DNA of 35,795 bases from Bacteroidota bacterium (GTDB taxonomy: Bacteria; Bacteroidota; Ignavibacteria; Kapaibacteriales; UBA961): assembly GCA_018266765.1 (NCBI GenBank), contig JAFDZU010000007.1:23210-59004 (forward strand). Direction: 5' to 3'. The notes under the pieces are model-generated. The model had not been told where the DNA came from. It did not search any database and saw only the letters and a list, made by a program, of their open reading frames with translations. Positions 25,476 through 33,216 of this stretch are shown here, in pieces (the first letter of the stretch is position 1; each line of letters starts with the position of its first letter). The translations under genes and the position numbers were made by a program.

Positions 25476-26156
25476 ATGCAACTCTACGTAGATACAGCAA
25501 ATATCAATGAAATTCGCCATGCCGCCGCTCTTGGTATTGTTAATGGTGTCACAACCAACCCATCGCTTTTGGCAAAAGAAGATCCAAGTGTGGATGTGCG
25601 CCAACGTATTTTAGAAATTTATGAAATTATGGAAGGCGGACATCTTTCGGTGGAAGTAGTTTCTACCGATACCGACGGAATGTTACGCGAAGCGGATGAA
25701 ATTCTTTCTTGGTTTCCTGATGCAACCATCAAAATTCCGATGATTGAGAGCGGTTTAGCGGCTGTTAAATCACTGTCACGGCAGAATATCCCAACTAACG
25801 TTACGCTTATATTTAATGCTACTCAAGCAATTGCCGCAAATAATGCAGGTGCGACGTATGTCAGTGTATTTGTAGGTCGTTTGGATGATATTGCAATTGA
25901 TGGAATTCAAGTAGTACAAGAAGTTTGCGAGATTTGGGATACACAAGATTTGGAGTCTCAAATTATCGCCGCTTCGATTCGCCACCCGATGCACATTATC
26001 GGTTGCGCACAAGCAGGCGCGGATATTGCAACAGTTCCGTATAAAGTGCTAATGCAATCACTCAAACATCCGCTTACTGATGCCGGACTGCAAAGTTTTT
26101 TGAATGATTATGCTAAAATGCAAGCAGAAAAGGCGAAACTTGCCGGAAAGAATTAA
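25476..26156 (+). CDS. Fructose-6-phosphate aldolase / short transaldolase family
   Basis: A 226-residue TIM-barrel class I aldolase of the short transaldolase/FSA (TalC, MipB) group. The Schiff-base lysine is K86 in DATIKIPM, equivalent to K85 of Escherichia coli FSA. VTTNPSLLAKE at the N-terminus and GADIATVPY near the C-terminus are family motifs. It is either a transaldolase of the pentose phosphate pathway or an aldolase for fructose-6-phosphate, and sequence alone does not decide. AAAGGAAAA precedes the ATG at normal spacing. A terminator follows. Confidence 0.88.
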   Translation: MQLYVDTANINEIRHAAALGIVNGVTTNPSLLAKEDPSVDVRQRILEIYEIMEGGHLSVEVVSTDTDGMLREADEILSWFPDATIKIPMIESGLAAVKSLSRQNIPTNVTLIFNATQAIAANNAGATYVSVFVGRLDDIAIDGIQVVQEVCEIWDTQDLESQIIAASIRHPMHIIGCAQAGADIATVPYKVLMQSLKHPLTDAGLQSFLNDYAKMQAEKAKLAGKN

Positions 26157-26255
26157 TTATTCTAAGATTTTATTAGCTGTAAAAGTAGGATGAAGAAATC
26201 ATAGATAACTTATTTAAAACAGGTTAGAAGTATTTGTATGTACTTCAAAATGAAT

Positions 26256-26291
26256 AAAGCTACCTCTGGCAAAAGCCGAAGGTAGCTTTTT
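26256..26291 (+). terminator. Intrinsic terminator after aldolase
   Basis: AAAGCTACCT (26256-26265) pairs with AGGTAGCTTT (26280-26289), with an inner GGC/GCC helix around an AAAA loop. Five T close the hairpin on the plus strand. Confidence 0.85.
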
Positions 26292-26600
26292 CATTTTGCT
26301 AAAACTATAATATCTTTATTCATATTCATCCACTTGCAAAAAAAGTCGGTAATTGGACATTAGAGCATAGTAGAACTATAAAACAACGAGTAAATTTTCA
26401 ATTAAATAATAAAATTATACGAGTTCGGTAAGGTTCTTACGGTTGTATTGTTCTTTGATAAAGTAAAACAAATTAAAATAAATGAACTAGTTATTGTAAT
26501 CAAGAAATATAAAGCTGACAAGAAGCGTTTGCAACAGTATTCTTCACGAATAAATTAAGCATCACACAAGTTTCAATTTTTATTATTATCCTACATATTT

Positions 26601-26607
26601 GGAGGAG
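26601..26607 (+). promoter_or_regulatory. Strong ribosome binding site GGAGGAG
   Basis: GGAGGAG ends five bases before the ATG at 26613. It is clearly stronger than most other starts in this window, where Shine-Dalgarno sequences are weak, and it fixes the start. Confidence 0.75.
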
Positions 26608-26612
26608 TTGCT

Positions 26613-28769
26613 ATGAAAAAGTATTTGTCGTTTCTTCTTGTAAGTGTATATTTATTATGCACTTTAGACAGCAAAGCATATAATACTCTGCAAGTTCAAG
26701 ATGTTAAGTCAACTTGGAGAGTAGACAGAGGTTCAATTGATGCCGCTGTTCTGACCGTGAAACCCTCTGGCGCGTATTTTGAATATGGACTTTACCTAAC
26801 CTTTTCCTCAAAAGGAACCACACTAATCCAAAGTAGTGATACCCTCGAAATTCAATATTTTTTTGATTTGAATCCCAATTCAATTATGATTGACTCGTGG
26901 CTTTGGGTGGATGATACCATCGTGAAAGCTTTGCTCATAGACAAAGGTCAAGCACGACAAATCTATGAAGGCATTGTAAATCGCCGTAAAGACCCGTCAA
27001 TTCTCTATAAAAACTCTCAAACTCGCTATGAATATCGAATATTTCCGCTTGCAGGTTCGTCCTCTCGCAGGGTTAAAATTACGTGGCTTCAGCCGGCAAA
27101 TTGGTCAACAAAAACAGTTTCAGCACAGCTTCCAACTAATATGATGCTCGATTCTAAAACTCTGCTGAGTAAATTACGAGTAATTGCTCTGACAGATTCA
27201 AAATGGGCAGATCCTACGCTATCTGCTTCCGGCTATACGTTTGCGGACGTAGATGACCCATTCTATGGAAAAGGCAAGGAAGTTTATATTAACAGCCAAA
27301 ATTACTCTTCCCTTCCTTCCATTCAATATACAAGCCCTCTCCAAAATGGATTCTATCTGCAAGCATATGAAGATGTTCCTAATGAAGGATATTATCAGCT
27401 AATCATGCTGACAAAACAAGCAGTTGACATTACTACCAAGAAAAAAACACTTTTCATAGTTGATTATGATGTAAGTCAAACGTCTCTGAGCAGAAAAGAT
27501 GTTCTTGCTGAACTCCAAACTGCCATTCTAAATAATTATGCCGCAAAAGATTCATTTAATATTCTTTTCTCGAATAGTACGGTGCAACCTGTTTCTGAAA
27601 AGTGGATTAGCGGAAGTCCTGAAAATATTAATGCATTATTTAATTCGATAAAAGAAGAGCAATTGTCGTTGTATTCGTATTTACAATTATCACTGCCCGC
27701 CGGGTTTAGATTCTTAAAAAAAGACTCACAGAAATCAAATATTGTTCTTATTTCAAATTCCGACGGATTGGGAAATTATAAAATTGCTAATCCTTTGATA
27801 GAAGAAATTTCTGCAATTGATTATAGTCCGCAAGTAAACTGTCTTGATTATTCGACCAATCGGCGATCGTACTACCAAAATTCAACGAATTATGTGGGAA
27901 ATTTCTATTTATATGATTATTTGGTGAAATGGTCAGGCGGATATTATCTCGATGCAGCGAAACCTGTAGTTCCTCTATCATCAGCCATTTCTTCATTAGT
28001 AAATACTTCTGAAGGAAAAATACAATCACTCGAATTATATACAACTCTCGCTGATGGATTCTGTTATGGACGATACGACCAAGTATCCACACAAGCCCAA
28101 AAAGATGCAGGAATAGTATTTCAAGTAGGCCGTTATTACGGCAAACTTCCGGTTATTGTGCGGGCTACGGGATTTTATCAAGATAAACCATTCAGTAAAG
28201 AAGTGAGTTTTAATGTTACGCCTGATGTTGACTCACTTAAAATTACCCGAAGAATTTGGAATGGAAATTATATTTATAAAATGGAAACCGGCACAGTTAC
28301 TAATGATGTAATTAAGGAAATTATTGATGTAAGCCGAAGGAATCGAGTGCTGTCGCTCTATACTGCTTTTCTGGCACTCGAACCATGGCTGATGCCAAAG
28401 GATAACTACTACTTCTATATTCCCGAAAAAGAAAAAGATGGGACTGGCGGCTCTAATGATGTTAATGAATCTATAATCGTTAATGGTAGTGATATTGTTC
28501 ACATAAAAGCGTTCCCAAATCCATTTACGACAAGTTTGCAAATTGAATGTAACGAACTTGCTCACGGTGTTAAAATTACATCAGTTGAAATTTATAACTC
28601 AATTGGAAACTTAGTAAAAATATTGGCGAGTGACGGGTTAGGCGAAGCTAAAAACTTGCAATGGCTTGGTGATGATAATTCAGGTGCGTCAGCTCCAAAC
28701 GGAATGTATGTAGTTGTTGTAAAAACCACAATGGGCCCTATTCGCTTTAATGTAGTCTTAAATAGGTAA
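26613..28769 (+). CDS. VIT-domain secreted protein with degenerate vWA and T9SS sorting signal
   Basis: A 718-residue exported protein. Residues 1-22 form a signal peptide. Residues of about 25-165 resemble a VIT (vault / inter-alpha-trypsin) domain, with LLIDKGQARQIYEGIVNRRK and YEYRIFPLAGSSSRRVKITW. About 265-400 looks like a vWA fold (KKTLFIVDYDVSQTSLSRKD), but the metal-site DxSxS is replaced by DYDVS, so metal binding may be lost. The tail from KAFPNPFTTSLQIE is a T9SS sorting domain, ending VVLNR. VIT-vWA proteins are usually surface or matrix proteins, and no enzyme site is visible. It is flanked by terminators and is probably a single-gene unit. Confidence 0.83.
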   Translation: MKKYLSFLLVSVYLLCTLDSKAYNTLQVQDVKSTWRVDRGSIDAAVLTVKPSGAYFEYGLYLTFSSKGTTLIQSSDTLEIQYFFDLNPNSIMIDSWLWVDDTIVKALLIDKGQARQIYEGIVNRRKDPSILYKNSQTRYEYRIFPLAGSSSRRVKITWLQPANWSTKTVSAQLPTNMMLDSKTLLSKLRVIALTDSKWADPTLSASGYTFADVDDPFYGKGKEVYINSQNYSSLPSIQYTSPLQNGFYLQAYEDVPNEGYYQLIMLTKQAVDITTKKKTLFIVDYDVSQTSLSRKDVLAELQTAILNNYAAKDSFNILFSNSTVQPVSEKWISGSPENINALFNSIKEEQLSLYSYLQLSLPAGFRFLKKDSQKSNIVLISNSDGLGNYKIANPLIEEISAIDYSPQVNCLDYSTNRRSYYQNSTNYVGNFYLYDYLVKWSGGYYLDAAKPVVPLSSAISSLVNTSEGKIQSLELYTTLADGFCYGRYDQVSTQAQKDAGIVFQVGRYYGKLPVIVRATGFYQDKPFSKEVSFNVTPDVDSLKITRRIWNGNYIYKMETGTVTNDVIKEIIDVSRRNRVLSLYTAFLALEPWLMPKDNYYFYIPEKEKDGTGGSNDVNESIIVNGSDIVHIKAFPNPFTTSLQIECNELAHGVKITSVEIYNSIGNLVKILASDGLGEAKNLQWLGDDNSGASAPNGMYVVVVKTTMGPIRFNVVLNR

Positions 28770-28835
28770 TACCGCCATTAATTTTCAATAATTAATGTAA
28801 TTCACGCCGGCAATTTAGGTAAATATCACAAGTAA

Positions 28836-28860
28836 GAAAACCCTCTAATAGAGGGTTTTC
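28836..28860 (+). terminator. Intrinsic terminator after VIT-domain gene
   Basis: An 11-bp perfect stem, GAAAACCCTCT/AGAGGGTTTTC, with a three-base loop, 67 bases after the stop. T-rich sequence ends and follows the stem. Confidence 0.88.
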
Positions 28861-28876
28861 TTCGTTTAAAGTATGA

Positions 28877-28906
28877 TTGTATTTTGTGCAGAATTAAGTA
28901 GTTTTG
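28877..28906 (+). promoter_or_regulatory. Candidate Bacteroidota-type promoter before DinB-like gene
   Basis: TTG (28877-28879), a 19-base spacer and TAGTTTTG (28899-28906) match the TTTG-N19-TAnnTTTG promoter layout. The gene start is 77 bases downstream. The spacing makes it the best promoter candidate in the window. Confidence 0.4.
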
Positions 28907-28983
28907 AATTTTCTACAAACAAATTTTATAAGTCATAATTTTACAAGTAATAATTATAAATACACGACATATACACAATCATC

Positions 28984-29442
28984 ATGACAGAGCAACTCGA
29001 AACTTGGCAAATTAATAATCGAATTAATCTCTATTTGCTTAATGCAATTCATGAAGAATTTCTTGGTAATGTATCAGCATCCAAGGGCAGAAATATTGCT
29101 GAGCAATTTTCCCATATTCATAATGTTCGGTTACTGTGGTTAAAAGCAGCATCTCCCGAACTTCTCGAAGGTCAAATAAAAATTGAAAAAAATACAATTA
29201 TTAACAAAGAACTCCTTAATTCTGAATTATTTAACAGTTCAGAAGCAATTTCAAAACTGCTGACCAAAGGATTTACCGAACAAAGAATAAAAGGGTTTAA
29301 GCCACATCCATCGGCATTTTTGGGGTATCTTATTTCCCATGAAAGTCATCATCGAGGACAAATTGTTCTCACATTAAAACAATCGGGGCATCCACTTGAC
29401 CAAAAAACTCAATATGGTCTCTGGGAATGGGGAAGCAGGTAA
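28984..29442 (+). CDS. DinB-fold family protein
   Basis: A 152-residue four-helix-bundle protein of the DinB/YfiT-like group. Candidate metal ligands are H44 or H46 (FSHIHNV) and the histidines in LISHESHHRGQI (H119, H123). Members bind a divalent metal and include thiol transferases (bacillithiol, mycothiol), but most are uncharacterised. It should not be confused with the DNA polymerase that shares the name DinB. It is a single-gene unit by position. Confidence 0.82.
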   Translation: MTEQLETWQINNRINLYLLNAIHEEFLGNVSASKGRNIAEQFSHIHNVRLLWLKAASPELLEGQIKIEKNTIINKELLNSELFNSSEAISKLLTKGFTEQRIKGFKPHPSAFLGYLISHESHHRGQIVLTLKQSGHPLDQKTQYGLWEWGSR

Positions 29443-29490
29443 ATTTACTATCCACAAAACCCTTCGTCGAATTAATTGCTTTGCTCCAAC

Positions 29491-29524
29491 TTTGCATTTT
29501 TTTAAGTGGGATTGCGTAAGTTTG
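29491..29524 (+). promoter_or_regulatory. Candidate promoter of the folB-folK transcript
   Basis: TTTG (29491-29494), 22 bases, then TAAGTTTG (29517-29524). The second matches TAnnTTTG. folB begins 66 bases downstream. The spacer is slightly long for the consensus. Confidence 0.38.
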
Positions 29525-29590
29525 CATTAGGTACTTCGATACCCCTATGCTTAATCATTCTATTTACAATAATAACACTCAATAAAAACT

Positions 29591-29974
29591 ATGAACAAAC
29601 ATACTCTCACTCGTCTTACAATTCGCAATGCGGAATTTTATGCTTATCACGGCGTTAAATCCGAAGAGCAAGCTCTCGGCGGTAAATATCAAATTGATGC
29701 AGATTTATTCTATGATGACAGGCAAGCAGTTGTGAGTGATACTGTTCAGGATGCAGTCAATTACGAAGAAGTAATGTTCTGCATTGATGAAATTATGAAT
29801 GGTGATCGTTTTAATCTTGTAGAAACATTAGGGTATGATATTCTCACTGCTTTGATGGAGCGTTTTACCATGCTTCAAAAAGTAACAGTTCGCATACGCA
29901 AACTGTATGTGCCGATACGTCATATTGTTGATTATATTGAAGTTGAACAAACACTTTCACGCGACGGCGTATAA
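29591..29974 (+). CDS. folB: Dihydroneopterin aldolase
   Basis: A 127-residue T-fold enzyme that splits 7,8-dihydroneopterin to 6-hydroxymethyl-dihydropterin and glycolaldehyde in folate synthesis. The N-terminal FYAYHGVKSEEQALGGKYQID carries the substrate-binding glutamate region, and VNYEEVMFCIDE and ETLGYDI are family motifs. A lysine-containing RIRKLYVPI near the C-terminus supplies the catalytic lysine. The stop overlaps the folK start as TAATG, so folB and folK are translationally coupled. Confidence 0.93.
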   Translation: MNKHTLTRLTIRNAEFYAYHGVKSEEQALGGKYQIDADLFYDDRQAVVSDTVQDAVNYEEVMFCIDEIMNGDRFNLVETLGYDILTALMERFTMLQKVTVRIRKLYVPIRHIVDYIEVEQTLSRDGV

Positions 29975-30513
29975 TGATTAGCCAAGCCGGAACTTTCGTA
30001 CTACTTTCGCTTGGTGCAAATTTAGGCAATCGCTTAGCGTCTTTGCAGTTGGCGGTTGAATTTCTTCAAAGAGATGCAGAACTTCAAGAAATTTCTGTGT
30101 CTAATGTCTATGAAACCGAACCTATTGGATATAAAAATCAACCTTCATTCCTGAATATTGCCATTTGCGGGCGAACAATTCTATCAGCTTTAGAATTTCA
30201 TACTGTATGTAAACAGATAGAACAAGAAATTGGTCGCCAAAACCGTAAGCAATGGCATGAGCGAGAAATTGATATTGATATTCTGCTTTTTGGCAATGAA
30301 ATTATACGGATTGAGAAGTTACAACTTCCACATCCTCGCATGGAAGAACGTAAATTTGTACTTGTTCCTTCAGTAGATATTGCTCCCAATACCATTCATC
30401 CTATTTCAGGGAAAACGATCAGCAGATTACTTTCTGAATGTGTTGATACGGCAGAAGTTGTACAAACAGAACTACGAATTACAATCCTAAATGAATTAAA
30501 CTCTCCTTATTAA
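29974..30513 (+). CDS. folK: 2-amino-4-hydroxy-6-hydroxymethyldihydropteridine pyrophosphokinase
   Basis: A 179-residue HPPK, the step after FolB, which transfers pyrophosphate from ATP to 6-hydroxymethyl-dihydropterin. It shows LSLGANLGNR at the N-terminus, YETEPIGYKNQPSFLN for pterin binding, and REIDIDILLFG with the two magnesium-binding aspartates. LPHPRMEERKFVL is the conserved catalytic loop. Length is typical. It overlaps folB by one base and is followed 19 bases later by a peptide-binding protein gene. Confidence 0.96.
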   Translation: MISQAGTFVLLSLGANLGNRLASLQLAVEFLQRDAELQEISVSNVYETEPIGYKNQPSFLNIAICGRTILSALEFHTVCKQIEQEIGRQNRKQWHEREIDIDILLFGNEIIRIEKLQLPHPRMEERKFVLVPSVDIAPNTIHPISGKTISRLLSECVDTAEVVQTELRITILNELNSPY

Positions 30514-30532
30514 TTTTTAAGATGGACTTTCT

Positions 30533-32290
30533 ATGAAATTATCAGCTCATATACTTTTCTCATTGATTATTGTAGTGCTACTAACTTCCTGTGGTGGCAA
30601 AAAAAATGAAACCGTTCATTCAGCCGGTGCAGGTGGCAAATTCTACGGTGGTGAATTCCGTACCAATGAAGCAGGAGAACTTCGCTCGCTCGATCCTGTT
30701 GGAATTAATGATGCAACGTCACATCATATTGCTGCGCAAGTGTACGACAACCTCATTTCATTTGACTCAAAACTTCATATTATTCCTGAACTTGCAGAAA
30801 CATGGGAGATTTCACCTGATGGACTGATCTATACATATCATTTGCGTAAAGGAGTCTATTTTCATGATAATCCTTGTTTCCCGAACGGAAAAGGACGTGA
30901 ACTTACTGCTGAGGACGTGAAATACTCTTTTATGCGGCTGTGCGATATTCGCACGCAAACGCGTGGATTTGGGTACTTTCAGGGAAAAGTTATTGGAGTG
31001 AATGAATATTTTGACGCAACTCGTAAAGCAGTTGAAACCAGACAAGAGCCAACTGTTACTGATATTCCCGGCTTTGTTGTAGTTGATAAGTATACATTTC
31101 AATTCCGTCTTACAAGAGCATTCTCACCTTTTGAGAATTATCCCGCTCTCGGTTGTATGATGATTCACCCCAAAGAAGCTGTTGATTATTACAAAAAAGA
31201 CTTTTTTCAGCATCCTGTAGGAACCGGCCCGTTTAGTTTTACATCATGGACTCCTGACCGTGAATGTATTCTAACACGCAATCCAAAATATTGGGACAAA
31301 GATGCAAGTGGCAATCAAATGCCATTTTTGGATAAAGTTAAATTTACGTTTATCAAAGATTTAAAAGCTCAGTTGCTTGAATTTAAACAAGGTAATATTG
31401 ACGAAGCATATCGAATTCCGAATGAATTTTTTGCTGATGTTGTGGGTGAAGACGGTAAAACAAAAGGAGATTATACTCAATTTAAATTACTTAGTTTACC
31501 GGCTCTGTCTACTCAATTTTACGGAATGTTAGCCCCGAGTAAAGAATTTTCTGATATACGAGTTCGTCAAGCTTTTTCGATGGCAGTTGACCGCCCCCGA
31601 ATAATTAAATATGTTCTCAAAGGTCAAGCTGCAGGACCGGGATATAATGGAATAGTACCGCCAGCAATGCCTGATTATAATGCGAGTTTGATTAAAGGTT
31701 ATAAATTCGACTTATCTAAAGCTCGTCAACTTCTCGCCGAAGCCGGCTACCCGAATGGTAAAGGATTCCCGAAAGTTGTTTTTCAATTGAATTCAGGTGG
31801 TGGGCGTAATCTTCAGGTTGCCGAAGCAATTCAATCAATGCTGACAGAAAATCTCGGTGTGAAAGTCGAGCTCAAAGAAGTTGAATGGGCAAAACATCTC
31901 GATGAAGTGGATGCAGGACATTCGATGTTTTTCCGTTTGGGCTGGGTGGCTGATTATCCCGACCCGGAGAATTTTTTAAATCTCTGTTATGGGAAAATTG
32001 TACCAAAAGACGGTTCGGCAAGTCCTATCAATCAAGTACGGTATAACAATCCTGAATTTGATAAATTATTTGAGCAAGCCGTAGCAACCGTTGACCGAAC
32101 CAAACGGATGGAACTCTACCAACAAGCCGAACAAGTGGCAATGAATGAGGCACCGATGCTGATTTTATTCTATGATTCTGACTACCGATTATTGCAATCA
32201 AATGTGGAAGATTATCATAATAATTCAATGGACAGAAGGCATTATAAGTATATTTGGATGAATCCCGAGAAAAGTGCAAGCAAACGATAA
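30533..32290 (+). CDS. ABC transporter substrate-binding lipoprotein, family 5
   Basis: A 585-residue SBP_bac_5 (OppA/DppA-type) solute-binding lipoprotein, anchored through C20 (VLLTSC). Family features are SLDPVGINDATSHHIAAQVY, LAETWEISPDGLIYTYHLRK near the start and VGTGPFSFTSWTPDRECIL in the middle. Substrates of relatives are oligopeptides, dipeptides or other small solutes, not predictable here. No permease or ATPase genes are next to it. It starts 19 bases after folK, so it may share that transcript although its role is unrelated. Confidence 0.92.
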   Translation: MKLSAHILFSLIIVVLLTSCGGKKNETVHSAGAGGKFYGGEFRTNEAGELRSLDPVGINDATSHHIAAQVYDNLISFDSKLHIIPELAETWEISPDGLIYTYHLRKGVYFHDNPCFPNGKGRELTAEDVKYSFMRLCDIRTQTRGFGYFQGKVIGVNEYFDATRKAVETRQEPTVTDIPGFVVVDKYTFQFRLTRAFSPFENYPALGCMMIHPKEAVDYYKKDFFQHPVGTGPFSFTSWTPDRECILTRNPKYWDKDASGNQMPFLDKVKFTFIKDLKAQLLEFKQGNIDEAYRIPNEFFADVVGEDGKTKGDYTQFKLLSLPALSTQFYGMLAPSKEFSDIRVRQAFSMAVDRPRIIKYVLKGQAAGPGYNGIVPPAMPDYNASLIKGYKFDLSKARQLLAEAGYPNGKGFPKVVFQLNSGGGRNLQVAEAIQSMLTENLGVKVELKEVEWAKHLDEVDAGHSMFFRLGWVADYPDPENFLNLCYGKIVPKDGSASPINQVRYNNPEFDKLFEQAVATVDRTKRMELYQQAEQVAMNEAPMLILFYDSDYRLLQSNVEDYHNNSMDRRHYKYIWMNPEKSASKR

Positions 32291-32344
32291 GTAATTTAGT
32301 TGTTGAAAATGAAGAATGATAATTAATGTAACATTACCCAAATC

Positions 32345-33130
32345 ATGAATAAATTTACGATTATAGCCGGCCCCTGCGTGGTCGAATCCAAAGAAATGCT
32401 TCAAGAAGTTGCCTCAATCGTATCTCCTATTTGCAACGAACTTGGATTTGATTATGTATTTAAAGCGTCGTATCGTAAAGCAAATCGAACAAGTGTGGCA
32501 AGTTTTACGGGAATCGGCGATGAACGAGCTTTAGAATATTTAGCCGAAATCCATACTGAATTTGGAGTTCCGACGATTACCGATATTCATACAGCTGAAG
32601 AAGCAACATTAGCTGCACAATTTGTAGATGTATTGCAAATCCCTGCTTTTCTCTGCCGCCAAACCGATATTCTCCAAGCCGCAGGCATGACAGGCAAAAC
32701 GGTAAATATTAAAAAAGGACAATTCTTAGCTCCGGCCGACATGGCAAAAGCCGCCGCAAAGGTTAGTGCTACCGGTAATAATTCCATTTGGCTCACCGAA
32801 CGGGGAACAACCTTTGGTTATCATGATTTAGTTGTGGATTATCGTGGATTGGTTATTATGCGTGAATCGGGATATCCTGTGATTTATGATGCAACTCATT
32901 CGGTTCAGATGCCGGGTGGAGGCGAGCAATCCGGCGGTCAACCGCGCTTCATTCGTTCGCTTGCACGTGCAGCTGTTGCTGTTGGAATTGACGGACTATT
33001 CGTGGAAACGCACCCAAATCCCCAAAAAGCAAAAAGCGATGCCGCAACTCAGCTTCCACTCTCTGAAATCAAAAATTTCCTCGAAGAAATAGCGTTGATT
33101 CAATCGGTAATTACATCATCCCGAACCTAA
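32345..33130 (+). CDS. kdsA: 3-deoxy-8-phosphooctulonate synthase, metal-dependent class
   Basis: A 261-residue KDO8P synthase that condenses phosphoenolpyruvate with arabinose-5-phosphate, a committed step in the Kdo part of lipopolysaccharide. Family motifs are KASYRKANRTS, IPAFLCRQTDIL, VNIKKGQFLAP and TERGTTFGYHDLVVD. C11 in IAGPCVVES occupies the position of the metal ligand in the Aquifex enzyme, whereas metal-independent enzymes have Asn, so this is the metal-dependent class. HSVQMPGG and ETHPNP supply other metal ligands. It supports a Gram-negative envelope. Confidence 0.95.
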   Translation: MNKFTIIAGPCVVESKEMLQEVASIVSPICNELGFDYVFKASYRKANRTSVASFTGIGDERALEYLAEIHTEFGVPTITDIHTAEEATLAAQFVDVLQIPAFLCRQTDILQAAGMTGKTVNIKKGQFLAPADMAKAAAKVSATGNNSIWLTERGTTFGYHDLVVDYRGLVIMRESGYPVIYDATHSVQMPGGGEQSGGQPRFIRSLARAAVAVGIDGLFVETHPNPQKAKSDAATQLPLSEIKNFLEEIALIQSVITSSRT

Positions 33131-33147
33131 AAGAAGTGAGTTTCTCG

Positions 33148-33155
33148 TATATTTG
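33148..33155 (+). promoter_or_regulatory. Candidate -7 element TATATTTG before acylase gene
   Basis: It matches TAnnTTTG, 61 bases upstream of the start at 33217, after the kdsA stop. No -33 TTG at the expected spacing. Confidence 0.28.
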
Positions 33156-33216
33156 GTGAAATTATCTTTAATTTCGACTCTGTTACTCCATTAACCTATA
33201 ATCACAAGTTCGTGTA

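Larger units (their letters stand above)
26157..26612. other. 456-bp intergenic region
   Basis: It contains the terminator of the aldolase gene (26256-26291) and, at its end, a strong Shine-Dalgarno site for the next gene. Between them an in-frame coding-like tail without a start is seen at about 26400-26558 (ending KKRLQQYSSRIN). It is too short and biased to call. Confidence 0.5.
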
